From Nocardiopsis sp. TSRI0078 (GTDB lineage: Bacteria; Actinomycetota; Actinomycetes; Streptosporangiales; Streptosporangiaceae): a DNA stretch of 64,000 nucleotides. Positions 18,403-27,481 of the stretch are shown here, in pieces (the stretch's first letter is position 1; every line of letters starts with the position of its first letter). The translations under genes were made by a program, and so were the position numbers. A model generated the notes under the pieces. It searched no databases. It was not told the DNA's origin and was given only the letters and a program-made list of their open reading frames with translations. The stretch spans positions 1 through 64,000 of the forward strand of contig NZ_LWLB01000012.1 in assembly GCF_001905145.1 (NCBI RefSeq). Reading direction: 5' to 3'.

Positions 18403-19176
18403 TCACTCCTGGTCGGACGCCCTCCGGCCCGGCTCCTCGCCGGCCGCATCCTGCCCGGGTTCCCCGCCGTCGTCCCGCCGGGCGCGCACGACGGCGCTCA
18501 GCTCGATGCCTCCGGGCAGCACGTGCCGCAGCTCGGCGGTGAGCCGCTCGGCCACGCGTCGCAGGACCTCGTCGTCGCGCTCGTCGAGTTCGAGGCGGAT
18601 GCCGATGTCGCCGCGCTCGGAGGGGTGGATGCGCACGCGCTCGATGCCGAACTCGGTGTGCGTGACCCGGTAGACGAGCGCCAGGACCTGCGGGTCCTCC
18701 TTGGGCTCGGGAACGACGCCGGTCTCGGCGAGCATGGTGAGGAAGCGGCCCTGGACGGTGTAGGGCACCGGCCCGGCCACGTCGACCACCAGGGCGTCCG
18801 CGTCCTCCTCCACGGCCGCCTGGCAGGCGTCCTTGGTGGTGAAGGGCACCGGTCGCGCGTCCGGACGCCAGCGGCGGACCGCGTCCACCGAGGTGAAGGC
18901 GAGCATGCCCCGGCGCCCGTCCTTGCCCGTCATGATCGGGACGGCCACCTCGCTGTGCTTGTCCTTGGTGAGCCCGCCGACGCCCTCCTCCGTCTCGGTG
19001 GCCACGGCGACCACCGGGATGAGCACACGGGAGCCGCTGAGCGCGGCCAGCACCTGGCGGTCGCCGGTCCGCCCCGACGCGTGCTCGCGCAGGCGCGCCT
19101 CGACCTCGGGGTCGGCGCCGCCGTCGTCGTCACGGAAGTTCTGGGCGCCGGTGATGGATGGTCTGCTCACGGGCAC
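18403..19176 (-). CDS. SseB family protein
   Basis: Protein of 257 residues with one SseB-like domain in its first 150 residues (LIPVVAVATE, then VAVPIMTGKDGRRGMLAFTSVDAVRRWRPDA) and a second part resembling the SseB C-terminal domain (VYRVTHTEFGIERVRIH). The acidic tail is disordered. The molecular role of SseB proteins in actinobacteria is unclear; no enzyme motif is visible. The GTG start at 19176 is 5 nt after the MarR gene stop, so the two are probably cotranscribed. Confidence 0.8.
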   Translation of the reverse strand: MPVSRPSITGAQNFRDDDGGADPEVEARLREHASGRTGDRQVLAALSGSRVLIPVVAVATETEEGVGGLTKDKHSEVAVPIMTGKDGRRGMLAFTSVDAVRRWRPDARPVPFTTKDACQAAVEEDADALVVDVAGPVPYTVQGRFLTMLAETGVVPEPKEDPQVLALVYRVTHTEFGIERVRIHPSERGDIGIRLELDERDDEVLRRVAERLTAELRHVLPGGIELSAVVRARRDDGGEPGQDAAGEEPGRRASDQE

Positions 19177-19181
19177 CGACT

Positions 19182-19697
19182 CTACCGGGGGCTGGTGGAC
19201 GGCGTGCCCTGGGTCGCGCCGGCCTGTCCGCGGGGAGGGGTCCCGTCGTCCTCCAGGGCGTCGATGATCGCGCCGAGCTGGGAGACCTGTTCACCGGTGA
19301 GCTTGTCGAACATCAGGGAGCGCACGCACTCGGCGTGTCCGGGCGCGGCCTGGTCCAGGAGCTCGGAGCCCTTCTCCGTGAGCACGGCCCACAGTCCGCG
19401 CCGGTCGTCGTCGCAGTGTTCCCGGCGCACGTAGCCGTCGCGTTCGAGTCTGGCGACCTGGTGGGAGAGCCTGCTCTTGGAGACGATGACGCTGTCGGCG
19501 AGCATCCGCATGCGCATGCGCTGGTCGCGCGCCTCCGACAGGTGCACGAGGATGCCGTACTCGGTGAGCGAGAGCCCGGTGCGCGCACGCAGGTCCTTCT
19601 CCAGCTCGTCGTAGATCCAGGCGTTCATCCTGAGGAAACCACGCCAGACGTGCTGTTCCTCGCCGTCGAGCCACGTGGCCTTGTCCATGGGGATCAT
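19182..19697 (-). CDS. MarR family transcriptional regulator
   Basis: Winged-helix regulator of 171 residues. The pattern LSLTEYGILVHLSEARDQRMRMRMLADSV, VSKSRLSHQVARLERDGYVRRE and DDRRGLWAVLTEKG covers helix-turn-helix and wing. A C-terminal dimerisation helix and a disordered tail follow. The gene diverges from the YceI gene, and the 142-bp region between holds several palindromes, so it probably controls itself and YceI. In other actinobacteria MarR-YceI pairs are common. The ligand is unknown. Confidence 0.88.
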   Translation of the reverse strand: MIPMDKATWLDGEEQHVWRGFLRMNAWIYDELEKDLRARTGLSLTEYGILVHLSEARDQRMRMRMLADSVIVSKSRLSHQVARLERDGYVRREHCDDDRRGLWAVLTEKGSELLDQAAPGHAECVRSLMFDKLTGEQVSQLGAIIDALEDDGTPPRGQAGATQGTPSTSPR

Positions 19698-19750
19698 CGT
19701 AGTGGCGGCTTCCGTCGGGGCCTTGCACGAGCGCTCCGGAATACCTATCC

Positions 19751-19780
19751 TCTTCCAGGGAAGATACTTCTAGGTTACCT
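19751..19780. promoter_or_regulatory. Overlapping palindromes between marR and yceI
   Basis: TCTTCC-AG-GGAAGA (19751-19764), GAAG-ATA-CTTC (from 19760) and AGGT-T-ACCT (19772-19780) lie within 30 bp of AT-richer sequence between the divergent genes. They are candidate binding sites of the MarR regulator. Confidence 0.45.
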
Positions 19781-19839
19781 TGTTACTCAGCAGTGAGCAG
19801 GGCCCGGCCCCGGGTCCTCCGACCCGTGAGGGAGACACC

Positions 19840-20382
19840 ATGGCAGCGCAGGAACTGAAGCCCGGCACCTGGAAGATCGACGCCGCCCACAGCGTCGTCG
19901 GCTTCTCCGTGCGGCACATGATGGTCAGCAAGGTACGCGGCCGGTTCGAGAAGTTCGACGCCACGCTGACGGTCCCCGAGGACCCCACGCAGTCCTCCGT
20001 CGAGGCCACCATCGACGCGGGCTCCATCAACACGGACAACGGCGACCGCGACAACCACATCCGCTCGGCGGACTTCTTCCACGTCGAGCAGCACCCGCAG
20101 TTCACCTTCCGCTCCACCGGCATCGAGGCCAAGGGTGAGGACTTCGTCCTCAAGGGCGACCTGAGCATCAAGGGCAACACCCGGCCGGTCGAGATCACGC
20201 TGGAGTTCAACGGCTCCACCATCGACCCCTACGGCCTGACCCGCGCCGGCTTCACCGGCTCCACGCAGATCAGCCGCAAGGAGTTCGGCGTGGACATCGA
20301 GATGCCGATGGACGGCGGCGGCGTGGTCGTCGGCGACAGGATCACCATCGACATCGACGCCGAGTTCACCCGCCAGGACTGA
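19840..20382 (+). CDS. YceI family protein
   Basis: Lipocalin-like YceI protein of 180 residues, a family that binds isoprenoid or other lipophilic molecules. The YceI pattern is clear: W-KIDAAHSVVGFSVRHMMVSKVRGRF, FDATL, SIN..NGDRDNHIRSADFF, FTFRST, LKGDLSIKGNTRPV. There is no signal peptide, so it is cytoplasmic, unlike the periplasmic E. coli protein. The ATG at 19840 follows GAGGGAG. It is probably controlled by the divergent MarR gene. Confidence 0.9.
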   Translation: MAAQELKPGTWKIDAAHSVVGFSVRHMMVSKVRGRFEKFDATLTVPEDPTQSSVEATIDAGSINTDNGDRDNHIRSADFFHVEQHPQFTFRSTGIEAKGEDFVLKGDLSIKGNTRPVEITLEFNGSTIDPYGLTRAGFTGSTQISRKEFGVDIEMPMDGGGVVVGDRITIDIDAEFTRQD

Positions 20383-20578
20383 GCGGAGCCGGGTCCGGGC
20401 GGAACCGGCGAGCCGCACGGGGCCGTGGAGACGGGACGGCATCCATCCCTTCCGGAGTTTTGACGACACAGCGTCACCATCTCCGGAACCCCTCGGATAT
20501 CGTCGGCGGGGGAGGGCTGCGCGCCCTCCCCCGCCCGCGTTCGCCCGTGTGCTCCCCACCCGTCGGCCAGGAGGTCCC

Positions 20579-20890
20579 GTGTCCTCGTACCACCCCTTCT
20601 CCCCGGAGGTCGTCGCCGCCGTCACCGCCCACATGAACGGCGACCACCCCGAGGACACCCTGCTCATCTGCCGCGCCCTGGGCGGCCTTCCCCAGGCCAC
20701 CGCCGCCCGCATGACGGGCCTGGACGGCGACGGCGGCGACTACGCGGTCACCGTGGACGGTACCGAGCACACCGTCCGCATCCCCTGGTCCCGGCCGCTG
20801 ACCGAGCGCGCCCAGATCCGCGCGGAGGTCGTGCGCATGTACCAGGAGGCCCGCGAGAGGCTCGGCGCGGCCCCGCGCGGAGGGCACTGA
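20579..20890 (+). CDS. DUF2470 domain protein
   Basis: Small protein of 103 residues matching the DUF2470 fold found as the C-terminal domain of haem-oxygenase-like flavin split-barrel proteins (VAAVTAHMNGDHPEDTLLICRALGG). Here it stands alone without the split barrel. Start is GTG at 20579 after AGGAGG. Function is unknown; the His/Asp pair in the NGDHPED motif is conserved in the family and may relate to haem or flavin handling. Confidence 0.8.
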   Translation: MSSYHPFSPEVVAAVTAHMNGDHPEDTLLICRALGGLPQATAARMTGLDGDGGDYAVTVDGTEHTVRIPWSRPLTERAQIRAEVVRMYQEARERLGAAPRGGH

Positions 20891-21108
20891 CGCCTCCGCG
20901 CCCTCCGGCCCCCTTCCGGATCACACGTGTGCGGCGGAACTCCGCGGAGCCCTGAGGAGTCGAACGGAAAGAGCAGGGACGACACATCCCGGACCGGTGC
21001 CGCCGACGGCACGCGCGACGGGCCGCGTCGGCCTACTCTGGAAGAACCGTCGATCCCCCGCCCGTAGACACGACACCAACGCCTATCCGAAGGACGGCCC
21101 CGGCCTCC

Positions 21109-23829
21109 ATGGTCATGCCCGACCCCGGCGACGACAACGCGCCGACCCAACGGATCGAACCCACCGCGCCGACCACGCGGACCGGACCCGGCGAGGGCTC
21201 CACCCGAGCGGGAGCCACACGCTGGGTCACGCGCGTCCTGCGTCCGGGATCCGCACGGCGGGGCGACACGGAGCCCACACGCGTCACCGCCCCCGGCGCG
21301 GAACGCACCAGGGTCCTGCCCGGCCCCGCCCGAGCGGAGCGCTCCGCCGCCCCCGCGGCGAGGACCGGTGGCCCGCGGTCCGCTCCCGCCGTCCCCGGCG
21401 GCGGCCGCGGTGACGGCCCCGCCCCCTGGTGGCGGACCCTGTTCGGCCCCCTCCTGGACTGGATGGCCCGCCTGGTCTCACGCGTGGTGGTCGGCCCCGC
21501 GGGCGACCTCGACTACGCGGTCCCCGCCGAGCTGCGCCGCCGCTACCGGGTGCTCGACCACATCGGTGCGGGCGGCGAGGCCGTCGTCTACCTGGCCGAA
21601 CCCACCGACTCCCCCGGACGCGGGCTCGCGCTCAAGGTCTACCGGCCCGGGCACGACATCAACCGCGAGCTCCTCGACCGGCTCCGCGCCCGCGGCACCG
21701 CCTCGCCGCACGCGCCCGCCATCCACGGCTACGGCACCGCGGCCAGCACCTGGGGCGAGGACCTGGCCTGGGAGGCGCAGGAGTACTTCTCCCACGGGAC
21801 GCTGCGCGCCCTCATCGACCAGGCCCCCCTGGAGGAGGAGAGGGCCCGCGCCGTGGTCTCCGCGGTCGCCGAGTGCCTGCACCACTGGCAGCACGAGCTC
21901 CAGCACAACCACACCGACGTCAAACCAGAGAACCTGCTGGTGCGGTCCCTGGATCCGCCGGTCGTCGCGCTCACCGACTTCGGCGGCGCCGTGCGCGCCA
22001 CCATGAGCCGCGTCTACGGCGGGCTGGCCATCACCGAGGACTACGCGGCGCCCGAGGTCGTCGAGGGCCGCCGCGAGGCACCCGCCGCCTGGTGGTCCCT
22101 GGGGGTGATGGCGCACGAGCTGGTGACCGGGCGGCGCCCCGAGCGCGGCGGCAACTGGCTGACCGCCCGCAACACCGAGGTGGACATCTCCGCGATCACC
22201 GACGAGCGCTGGCGGCTGCTGGTCCGCGGCCTGCTCGCGCCCTCCCCGTCCGCGCGCTGGGGCCACGACGAGGTCGTCCAGTGGCTGGCCGGTGAGCGCC
22301 CCCAGATCCGCACGGCGCGCCGCCTGCGCCCCATCGACTTCGCGGGGGCCCACCACGAGGACCCGCCGAGCCTGGCCTTCGACCTGCTCGACCGCTCCGA
22401 GACCGGCGCCATGTGGCTGCGCAGCCACTGGCCGCAGCTGCGCACCTGGCTGGACCGCGAGGTCAACGACTACACCTTCGACCGCGCCTACCTGACCGGC
22501 CTGGACGAGTACCCCGAGCGGGCGCACGTGGCGATCAGCGCGCTGGCCGCACGGTACGTTCCGGGGATGCCGCCGCGCTTCCGGGGGCACGAGATCAGCG
22601 CCGACGGGCTTTTGGCCCTGGCCACCGGCGAGGCCAGCCGGCACGCGGTGGTACGCGAGGCCGTGACCTCGGGCGCGGTCGGGCTGGGCGCCCAGCACTG
22701 GTGCCCGCACCCGGGCTGCCGTTCGGGCGGTTCGGGCCGGTGCGCGCTGCTGGAGCGCGTCCAGCACGAGGTGCCCCTGATCATGCGGCGGGTGTCCGAG
22801 ACCGTCGACCGGCTGGTCGGCCCGGGCCCGGACGCCCCGCGGAGTCCCGACACCCACGAGACGGACACCGCGTGGGCGCGGGCGGTCGAACTGGTGCTGG
22901 TCCCCGAGTCCGCGTCCCGCCACCGCTCCCTGCTGCGGCGCCAGTCCTGGCACCCCCGCCTGCGCAGCACCGCCCCGCACGCCCCCTGGTGGGCTGAGCA
23001 GCGGCGCCTGGCGCTGCGCGACGGCACCGGGAGCGATGCCCTGGCGACCCGGAGCGCCCTGGTCACCGCCGTGCTCCTGCTGCCCGAGGCGGTCCGGGTG
23101 GGCGGCGCGATCGCCGAACGCGAGCGCGCCGACGGCAGGGCGCGCCGCCAGGACCGCTGGGCGTCGTTGGCCGGTTCGGCCCGTGAGCGCTGGTCGCAGG
23201 TGCGGGAGGGGGTCTCCACCGCCAGACGGCGCAGGGCCGCGGCCGCCACGGCCCCGACCAGGCCGGACGACCCGGCGGTCCCCCCGTACCCCTACGGCCC
23301 CGAGGGCGCGCGGGAACCCGCGCCGAGCCCCCGCAAGCAGGAGCGCCAAAGGCGCCGGGCCGACCGGACCATGGGCCAGATCCAGCGGGCGATGACGGCG
23401 GGCAGGTGCCGCCGCTTCGCCTACCCGGCGGCCCTGCTGGGCCTGGTGGACGGCCTGGGTCGGGCACTGCGCCCGCCGGAGGGCTTCTACCCCGAGAGCG
23501 AGTTCGTGACCTCGGCCTACACCGGCCTGTTGGAAGCCGACGACGGCGCCGTCCTGGGATGGTTGTCGGAGGCGGCCGGCTCGGTGACCGGGCTGCTGCC
23601 GGGCGGCACGGGCGCCGCGTGGTGGTTCCCGGTGCTGCTCTCGGTGGTGCTGGTGGCGCTGGTGCGCTCGGCGGCCAGCCGGAAGCCCTCCTCCCGAGCC
23701 CGCCGACGCCTGGGGGCGTTCCGCCTGGCCGTGGTCGGATCGCTGTTCATGGTGGTGGTGCTGCTGTCCACGGGCCTGGTGGCTCTGGGCTCGGGCGTAC
23801 TGATCCCCCTGGACGGCCTCCTCGGCTGA
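21109..23829 (+). CDS. Large protein kinase-like membrane protein
   Basis: Protein of 906 residues. After about 130 Pro/Thr/Arg-rich residues comes a protein kinase domain (about 140-400): glycine loop IGAGGEAVVYLA, VAIK-type Lys in LALKVYRPG, catalytic loop HTDVKPENLL, DFG in LTDFGGAVR, and APE-like YAAPEV. Catalytic Asp and Lys are kept, but the usual HRD Arg is Thr, so it is a non-RD kinase and probably active. The middle region (about 410-660) matches nothing I know and contains a Cys/His cluster CPHPGCRSGGSGRC. Two hydrophobic helices near the C-terminus (about 840-860 and 875-900) suggest membrane anchoring. There is no PASTA or sensor domain. It is followed by a strong hairpin. Confidence 0.8.
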   Translation: MVMPDPGDDNAPTQRIEPTAPTTRTGPGEGSTRAGATRWVTRVLRPGSARRGDTEPTRVTAPGAERTRVLPGPARAERSAAPAARTGGPRSAPAVPGGGRGDGPAPWWRTLFGPLLDWMARLVSRVVVGPAGDLDYAVPAELRRRYRVLDHIGAGGEAVVYLAEPTDSPGRGLALKVYRPGHDINRELLDRLRARGTASPHAPAIHGYGTAASTWGEDLAWEAQEYFSHGTLRALIDQAPLEEERARAVVSAVAECLHHWQHELQHNHTDVKPENLLVRSLDPPVVALTDFGGAVRATMSRVYGGLAITEDYAAPEVVEGRREAPAAWWSLGVMAHELVTGRRPERGGNWLTARNTEVDISAITDERWRLLVRGLLAPSPSARWGHDEVVQWLAGERPQIRTARRLRPIDFAGAHHEDPPSLAFDLLDRSETGAMWLRSHWPQLRTWLDREVNDYTFDRAYLTGLDEYPERAHVAISALAARYVPGMPPRFRGHEISADGLLALATGEASRHAVVREAVTSGAVGLGAQHWCPHPGCRSGGSGRCALLERVQHEVPLIMRRVSETVDRLVGPGPDAPRSPDTHETDTAWARAVELVLVPESASRHRSLLRRQSWHPRLRSTAPHAPWWAEQRRLALRDGTGSDALATRSALVTAVLLLPEAVRVGGAIAERERADGRARRQDRWASLAGSARERWSQVREGVSTARRRRAAAATAPTRPDDPAVPPYPYGPEGAREPAPSPRKQERQRRRADRTMGQIQRAMTAGRCRRFAYPAALLGLVDGLGRALRPPEGFYPESEFVTSAYTGLLEADDGAVLGWLSEAAGSVTGLLPGGTGAAWWFPVLLSVVLVALVRSAASRKPSSRARRRLGAFRLAVVGSLFMVVVLLSTGLVALGSGVLIPLDGLLG

Positions 23830-23856
23830 GCACGCCGGGGCCGGGCCCCGCCGTGC
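23830..23856 (+). terminator. Hairpin after the kinase gene
   Basis: A 13-nt arm (23830-23842) pairs with 23844-23856 with one mismatch, around GCACG...CGTGC ends and a GGGGCC/GGCCCC core. It begins right after the kinase stop codon. Confidence 0.65.
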
Positions 23857-23941
23857 CGGGCGCGGCCGCCGGGGTGCTGGTGGGCTATGATCGGCCGGTT
23901 CGGCGTACGGCCGGACGACATGACGGGAAGGCGAGTGACAG

Positions 23942-24859
23942 GTGGGTGACGTGATCGAACTGCACGCCGGAGAGTACCGGGCGGGCATCGACCACACGGG
24001 GGCGGCTCTGCGATCACTCACCTGGCGCGGCCGGGACGTGGTCTGGCCCTACGGTGAGGACGGCCCCACCGCCTTCCAGGGCCAGGTGCTGGCGCCGTGG
24101 CCGAACCGGGTGACCGAGAGGGGCTACCGGTTCGACGGAGCCGAGTACCGCCTCGAACCCGACGACCCGGCCACGGGCACGGCCATCCACGGCCTGGTCC
24201 ACGACCGGACGTGGTCGCCGGAGGCGGTGTCGGGGGACGCTGCCACGCTGCGCCTGGACTTCGAGGGCACGCCCGGCTTCCCCTTCCCCCTGGAGTTGGC
24301 CCTCACCTACCGGCTCACCGGGGACGGACTGGAGGTCACCGCCACCGCCCGCAACCGGGGCGGCTCGCCGGCCCCGTTCGGACTGGGCTTCCACCCCTAC
24401 CTGACCCTGGGCGAGCCCCTGTCGGCTCTGGCCGAACGGGGCGAGCTCACGCTGGAGGTCACCGCGGGCACCCGGCAGCCGGTCGACGGGCAGATGCTGC
24501 CCTCGGGCTCGCCCGTCCCGGTGGACGGCGGCCCGCTCGACTTCCGCCCGCCGGGCCGCGAGCTCGGCGACACGGTCCTGGACACCGCCTTCTCCGCCCT
24601 GGAGCGGGACGGCGACGGGCGCGCGTGGGTGCGGGCGAGCGGCCCGGAGCACCGGGTGTCGCTGTGGTGCGACCACAGCTTCGGCTGGTTGCAGCTGTTC
24701 AGCGCCGACACCCTGGGCGGGGCCGACCACCGGGCCCACCTGGCGGCCGAGCCGATGACCTGCCCGCCCAACGCGCTGGCGAGCGGCACCGACCTGATCG
24801 TGCTCGCGCCGGGCGGGTCGACCGAGCACACGTTCGGCATCACCGCCGAGGCCCTCTGA
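23942..24859 (+). CDS. Aldose 1-epimerase family protein
   Basis: Galactose mutarotase-like enzyme (305 residues). Typical elements are GAALRSLTWRGRDVVWPY, APWPNRVTERGYRFDG (substrate-binding Asn-Arg), AIHGLVHDRTW with the catalytic-type His, and FGLGFHPYL with a second His. Members interconvert alpha and beta sugar anomers. The start is GTG at 23942 with AAGGCGAG upstream; a second GTG nine bases on is possible. The gene converges with mocA, leaving only 20 bp, with no clear terminator. Confidence 0.87.
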   Translation: MGDVIELHAGEYRAGIDHTGAALRSLTWRGRDVVWPYGEDGPTAFQGQVLAPWPNRVTERGYRFDGAEYRLEPDDPATGTAIHGLVHDRTWSPEAVSGDAATLRLDFEGTPGFPFPLELALTYRLTGDGLEVTATARNRGGSPAPFGLGFHPYLTLGEPLSALAERGELTLEVTAGTRQPVDGQMLPSGSPVPVDGGPLDFRPPGRELGDTVLDTAFSALERDGDGRAWVRASGPEHRVSLWCDHSFGWLQLFSADTLGGADHRAHLAAEPMTCPPNALASGTDLIVLAPGGSTEHTFGITAEAL

Positions 24860-24879
24860 CCGTCGTCCCGGGCCGCGGC

Positions 24880-25515
24880 TCACCCCGAACCGGAGGGCTC
24901 GCGGCCAAGCACGCCGCTGAGCCGCTCCAGGTCCTCCACGGTGTCGATGTCCTCGGCGCTGGCGATGTCGTCGCAGGCCACGGCGGTGACCAGGTGCGAG
25001 TACGCCCGCAGGAACGGGCGCGCTCCCACGTCGTGCAGGGCCATGGCGTAGACGGTCGACCAGTGTTCACGGCCCAGCAGCACCGGGTTGCGCTGGTTGC
25101 CGTGGTAGGTGGCCACCGCGGCGCGGGCGCCCTGCTCGTGCGCGCGCACCAGGCGGCGCACCGCCTCGGGGGTGACCAGGGGCTGGTCGGCCAGCGCGAT
25201 CAGCACGGCGTCCACCGTGCCGGGCAGGGCGTCGATCCCGGCGCGCACCGAGGACCCCATACCGGTCCGCCAGTCGGGGTTGTGCACCGTGTGTGCGCCG
25301 CCGACCGCCGTGTCGGCCGCGCCCAGCACCACCATCACGGGCGCGCACCCGCCCTCGGTCAGGGTGCGCACGCCCCGGTCGACCAGGCGTTCACCGCCCA
25401 CCTCGACCAGCGCCTTGGGGCGCCCGAGTCTGCTCCCGGACCCCGCCGCCAGCAGCAGGCCCGCCACCCGGCCGGCCCCCGTCCGCTCCTGGTCCTGCCC
25501 GTCCCCAGTACCCAT
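24880..25515 (-). CDS. MocA-type molybdenum cofactor nucleotidyltransferase
   Basis: NTP-transferase of 211 residues with the nucleotide-binding signature LLLAAGSGSRLGRPKALVEVGG near residue 20 and the metal-binding LADQPLVTPE. This is the MocA/MobA-like branch that attaches CMP (or GMP) to molybdopterin for molybdenum hydroxylases. It lies 125 nt downstream of xdhC, which supports that role. No molybdenum hydroxylase subunit gene (coxL, xdhB) is in the window, so the pair would serve enzymes encoded elsewhere. Confidence 0.82.
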   Translation of the reverse strand: MGTGDGQDQERTGAGRVAGLLLAAGSGSRLGRPKALVEVGGERLVDRGVRTLTEGGCAPVMVVLGAADTAVGGAHTVHNPDWRTGMGSSVRAGIDALPGTVDAVLIALADQPLVTPEAVRRLVRAHEQGARAAVATYHGNQRNPVLLGREHWSTVYAMALHDVGARPFLRAYSHLVTAVACDDIASAEDIDTVEDLERLSGVLGREPSGSG

Positions 25516-25640
25516 GACGCGATGATGCCACGCGAAGGCGCGCCGGACGGGCCGCCTGGCGCAGACGGTCCGGACGCCTCACACGGCGGCTTCCCCTCCC
25601 CCGCGATGACCAGGCACTTCAGCCTGGGGCAGGTTTCGGT

Positions 25641-26801
25641 TCACTCTTCGGAGTGACCGAATCCGGCCGGAATCAGGGACGTCCTCGGGGTGTCGTGGTG
25701 GATCCGGCCGCTGGTCTCGCGCAACGCGCGGCCGCTGCCACCCCACCGGTCGCGCACCAGCTCCGCGGCGATCGACACGGCCGTCTCCTCAGGGGTGCGC
25801 GCCCCCAGGTCCAGGCCGATCGGCGAGTGCAGGCGCTCCAGCGCCTCCTCCGCCACCCCCGCCTCGCGCAGCCGCTCCATCCGGTCCTCGTGGGTGCGCC
25901 GCGACCCCATCGCACCGATGTAGCCCGCACGGGTGCCCAGGGCGGCCCTGAGCACCGGTACGTCGAACTTGGGGTCGTGGGTGAGCACGCAGATGGCGGT
26001 GCGCTCGTCGATCTCGTCGGCGATCTCGTCCAGGAACACGTGCGGCCACTTGACCACCACCTCCTCGGCGGTGGGGAAGCGCTTGGCGGTGGCGAACACC
26101 GGACGGGCGTCGCACACCGTCACCCGGTAGCCCAGGTAGGTGCCGAGGTCGGCCACGGCCGCCGCGAAGTCGATCGCGCCGAACACCAGCATGCGTGGCG
26201 CGGGCGCGAACGACTGGACGAAGACCTCCAGCTCGTCGCCGCGCCGCTGCCCGTCGCTCCCGTAGCGCAGCAGGCCGGTGCTGCCCTGGGCGAGCATGCC
26301 CCGCACGTCGTCGTCGAGCGCGTCGGCCAGCCGGTCGCTGCCCAGGTCGCCCTCGGCGTGGCCGGGCCAGACCACGCGGCGCCGCCCCACCCGGCCCTCG
26401 TCGGAGGGGTCGGAGACGATGGTGGCCACGGCGACGGGCTGGTGCTCGTCGATGGCGCCGATCACCGAGCCGAGCTGGGCGTAGGTGGCCCGGCTGATCG
26501 GCTCGACGAACATGTGCAGGGTCCCGCCGCAGGTCAGCCCCACGCTGAAGGCGTCGTCGTCGCTGACCCCGTAGGTGCGGCGCACCGGCACTCCCGTGCG
26601 GATGGCCTCCAGTGCCTCCTCGTAGACCGCGCCCTCCACGCAGCCCCCGGACACGCTTCCCACGACCTCACCGGAGGCGCTGACCAGCATCGCCGCACCG
26701 GCGTCGCGTGGGGCGCTCTTGTAGGTGTCGATCACCGTGGCCAGCGCGAACGTCTCGCCTGAGGCGTACAGGTCGGACACGGCCGCTCGGATGTCGCGCA
26801 C
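25641..26801 (-). CDS. XdhC/CoxI family protein
   Basis: Maturation factor for molybdenum hydroxylases (386 residues), which binds the sulfurated cofactor and helps its insertion. The N-terminal XdhC domain has ATVIDTYKSAPRDAGAAMLV and GSVSGGCVEGAVYEEA with the conserved Cys; a second conserved Cys is in GLTCGGTLHMFVEP. The C-terminal Rossmann domain has LVFGAIDFAAAVADLG and the ending GYIGAMGSRRTHEDR...IGLDLGARTPEETAVSIAAELV. Start GTG at 26801. It forms a two-gene set with mocA. Confidence 0.92.
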   Translation of the reverse strand: MRDIRAAVSDLYASGETFALATVIDTYKSAPRDAGAAMLVSASGEVVGSVSGGCVEGAVYEEALEAIRTGVPVRRTYGVSDDDAFSVGLTCGGTLHMFVEPISRATYAQLGSVIGAIDEHQPVAVATIVSDPSDEGRVGRRRVVWPGHAEGDLGSDRLADALDDDVRGMLAQGSTGLLRYGSDGQRRGDELEVFVQSFAPAPRMLVFGAIDFAAAVADLGTYLGYRVTVCDARPVFATAKRFPTAEEVVVKWPHVFLDEIADEIDERTAICVLTHDPKFDVPVLRAALGTRAGYIGAMGSRRTHEDRMERLREAGVAEEALERLHSPIGLDLGARTPEETAVSIAAELVRDRWGGSGRALRETSGRIHHDTPRTSLIPAGFGHSEE

Positions 26802-26915
26802 GCGGTACCTTCTTCCACGTTCCGTCAGGTGGCTCCCAGTACCAAACTACGTGTCCCACGCAACACCGCGGGAGCCCCCGATCATCAAGAATCCGGCGGC
26901 TCCCTCAGGAGGTTC

Positions 26916-27398
26916 CTACGAGTGGCCGGGCTCCTGGGCCTCGCCGCGGTCGCGCAGCAGCGCCCGGAACTCCGCCAGGCCGCGCCGGGCGGTTCCGCCG
27001 TCGGCGCTCTGGATGCCCATCACCGCCAGGGTGGTGCCGTCGGACAGGTCCATCGAGGGCCAGGGCTCGCCGACCGGCATCCGGATGTCCACCACCTCGG
27101 CCCACGTCAGAACGTGGGTGCGGATGCTGTTGACCACCGTCACACCCTCCTCGGAGGCCACCAGCCGGGGCCGGGCGAGCAGGTGCAGGGCGGCGGCGAT
27201 GGCCAGGCCCGTCCCCACCATCAGGAACCGGTCCATGGGCCCCCACTCCCCCGGCATGATCGCGGCGAGCACCGTCAGGGTGGCCACGATCAACAGGGCC
27301 AGGCCGTAGGCGACCCACCGCACCGCCCGGGGTCGCCACGTCCTGGGCAGGACCGGCTGCTTCGACGCCTCGTCCACGGGCTGTTCCCTCGTCCGCAC
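26916..27398 (-). CDS. PH domain-containing membrane protein
   Basis: Protein of 160 residues with two membrane helices (about residues 28-47 and 58-75) followed by a short bacterial PH-like domain (ARPRLVASEEGVTVVN, then HVLTWAEVVDIRMP and LSDGTTLAVMGIQ). Such proteins often follow ribH in actinobacteria. The function is unknown and no catalytic motif is visible. Start GTG at 27398 follows GGAGTAGCAG. It is 83 nt downstream of ribH and probably belongs to the rib transcript. Confidence 0.75.
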   Translation of the reverse strand: MRTREQPVDEASKQPVLPRTWRPRAVRWVAYGLALLIVATLTVLAAIMPGEWGPMDRFLMVGTGLAIAAALHLLARPRLVASEEGVTVVNSIRTHVLTWAEVVDIRMPVGEPWPSMDLSDGTTLAVMGIQSADGGTARRGLAEFRALLRDRGEAQEPGHS

Positions 27399-27481
27399 CT
27401 GCTACTCCACTCCTGACCGGCCCGCGTGCCCGGACGACCGTCCGGCCGGCGGGAACGCCGTTCCCGCGCGACCCGGCCCGG

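Noticed and set aside
15426-18542. 1038-residue open frame opposite aroC and the prepilin peptidase
   Set aside because: Same reason: covers several intact genes on the other strand and shows no recognisable fold.
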